This document shows, piece after piece, positions 6,363 through 9,768 of a DNA stretch of 9,768 nt. Source of the DNA: Burkholderiaceae bacterium. GTDB taxonomy: Bacteria; Pseudomonadota; Gammaproteobacteria; Burkholderiales; Burkholderiaceae. The notes beneath the pieces are model-generated. The model was not told the origin of the DNA, ran no database searches, and worked only from the letters and a program-made list of their open reading frames with translations. Numbering within the stretch: position 1 is the first letter of the stretch; each line of letters opens with the position of its first letter. The stretch spans positions 1 to 9,768 of the forward strand of contig JAGOCV010000141.1 in the NCBI GenBank assembly GCA_017998575.1, read 5' to 3'. The position numbers and the translations under genes are program-made.

Positions 6363-6835
6363 ACATCACCAAAGACACCGTCGTCACCCTGACCTACAAG
6401 GTCGCCGAACGCGACGGCCGCCTCATCGAGCAGACCAGGGAGCCCATGGCCTACCTGCACGGCGGCTACGACAACACACTGCCCAAGATCGAGGAAGCGC
6501 TCGAAGGCCAGGCGGTGGGCTATGCGGTCACGCTCGACCTCAATCCGGAAGATGCCTTCGGCGAACGCGATGAATCGCTGGTGCGCACCATCCCCAAGAG
6601 CGAGTTCCCGCCCGGCGTGAAGGTGGGCGGCCAGCTGGAAGGCCGCAACGACGACGGCAGCCCGCGCGTGTTCAACGTGGTCAAGATCAAGGGCCCCGTG
6701 GTGCACCTGGACGGCAACCACCCGCTGGCCGGCCGTGCGCTGAAGTTCTCGATCAAGGTGACGGGTGTGCGCGCCGCTCTGCCCGAGGAAATCGAGCATC
6801 GGCACGTGCATGGGGCGCATGGGCACCATCACTGA
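6359..6835 (+). CDS. SlyD-type FKBP peptidyl-prolyl cis-trans isomerase with histidine-rich tail
   Basis: A 158-residue protein that speeds cis-trans isomerisation of proline bonds and probably has chaperone activity. The FKBP part is split by an insert-in-flap domain as in SlyD. Visible pieces are VTLTYKVAERDGRLIEQT (9-26), the GGYDNTLPKIEEALEG turn (35-50), the insert with PEDAFGERDE (63-72) and TIPKSEFP (77-84), and the strongly diagnostic HLDGNHPLAGRALKFSIKV (116-134). The last 12 residues hold seven histidines (H147, 149, 151, 154, 156-158), a likely metal-binding tail comparable to the nickel-binding tail of E. coli SlyD but shorter and without cysteines. The ATG at 6359 overlaps the pirin stop codon, so translation is probably coupled; only a weak GAGA-type ribosome binding site precedes it. 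An in-frame ATG at 6320 lies inside pirin and is less likely. A strong terminator follows. Confidence 0.92.
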   Translation: MNITKDTVVTLTYKVAERDGRLIEQTREPMAYLHGGYDNTLPKIEEALEGQAVGYAVTLDLNPEDAFGERDESLVRTIPKSEFPPGVKVGGQLEGRNDDGSPRVFNVVKIKGPVVHLDGNHPLAGRALKFSIKVTGVRAALPEEIEHRHVHGAHGHHH

Positions 6836-6859
6836 TCCGCGCATCCGGTGCGGCACAAC

Positions 6860-6888
6860 AAAAAAGGCGCCCCGAGGGGCGCCTTTTT
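6860..6888. terminator. Bidirectional intrinsic terminator
   Basis: A GC-rich stem, GGCGCCCC (6866-6873) paired with GGGGCGCC (6876-6883), has an A-run on the left (6860-6865) and a T-run on the right (6884-6888). It therefore reads as a hairpin plus T-tract on both strands. It lies 25 bases after the SlyD-like gene and 19 bases after the end of gapA on the other strand, and should end both convergent transcripts. Confidence 0.95.
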
Positions 6889-6906
6889 CATGGCCGCAGC
6901 CGTGGC

Positions 6907-9768
<2,862 letters not shown>

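Overview
The window is about 9.8 kb of dense, very GC-rich bacterial chromosome. It reads as a betaproteobacterium, most likely of the order Burkholderiales and probably the family Comamonadaceae. That placement is inference: it rests on GC-rich codon use, the transketolase-gapA gene pair, a topoisomerase III with a SWIB tail, and the style of the GAF, pirin and EamA proteins. No marker gene such as 16S rRNA is present to prove it.

Layout, left to right. (1) Positions 1-581, plus strand: the C-terminal end of a DNA topoisomerase III, with a lysine/alanine-rich linker and a terminal SWIB domain. A perfect 12-bp inverted repeat follows it. (2) 678-1977, minus strand: a probable two-gene unit, a class I glutamine amidotransferase-like hydrolase (PuuD/peptidase C26 family) followed by a YchJ-like SEC-C zinc protein. 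(3) 2171-3031, plus strand: an EamA/DMT-family membrane transporter. (4) 3053-3958, minus strand: a probable unit of arfB (ribosome rescue hydrolase) followed by an unrecognised 152-residue protein. (5) 4027-4575, plus strand: a stand-alone GAF-domain protein. (6) 4601-5185, minus strand: a small exported FecR-domain protein. (7) 5304-6835, plus strand: a pirin-family protein whose stop codon overlaps the start of a SlyD-type FKBP prolyl isomerase. (8) A textbook bidirectional terminator at 6860-6888. (9) 6907-9768, minus strand: gapA preceded by transketolase, which runs off the right edge.

The genes form small, alternating single- or two-gene units with short gaps; no gene-free stretch reaches 200 bases. 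The shared functions are carbon metabolism (transketolase plus GAPDH), nucleic acid and ribosome maintenance (topoisomerase III, ArfB), metal-dependent or metal-binding housekeeping proteins (pirin, SlyD-like, YchJ), and transport or sensing (EamA, GAF, FecR). I see no tRNA, rRNA, CRISPR array, insertion sequence, prophage gene or toxin-antitoxin pair.

I looked for an undescribed system and do not find a convincing one. The window looks like ordinary core or near-core chromosome. The points most worth a second look are the topoisomerase-linker-SWIB fusion, the overlapping pirin/SlyD pair, and the unknown gene behind arfB.
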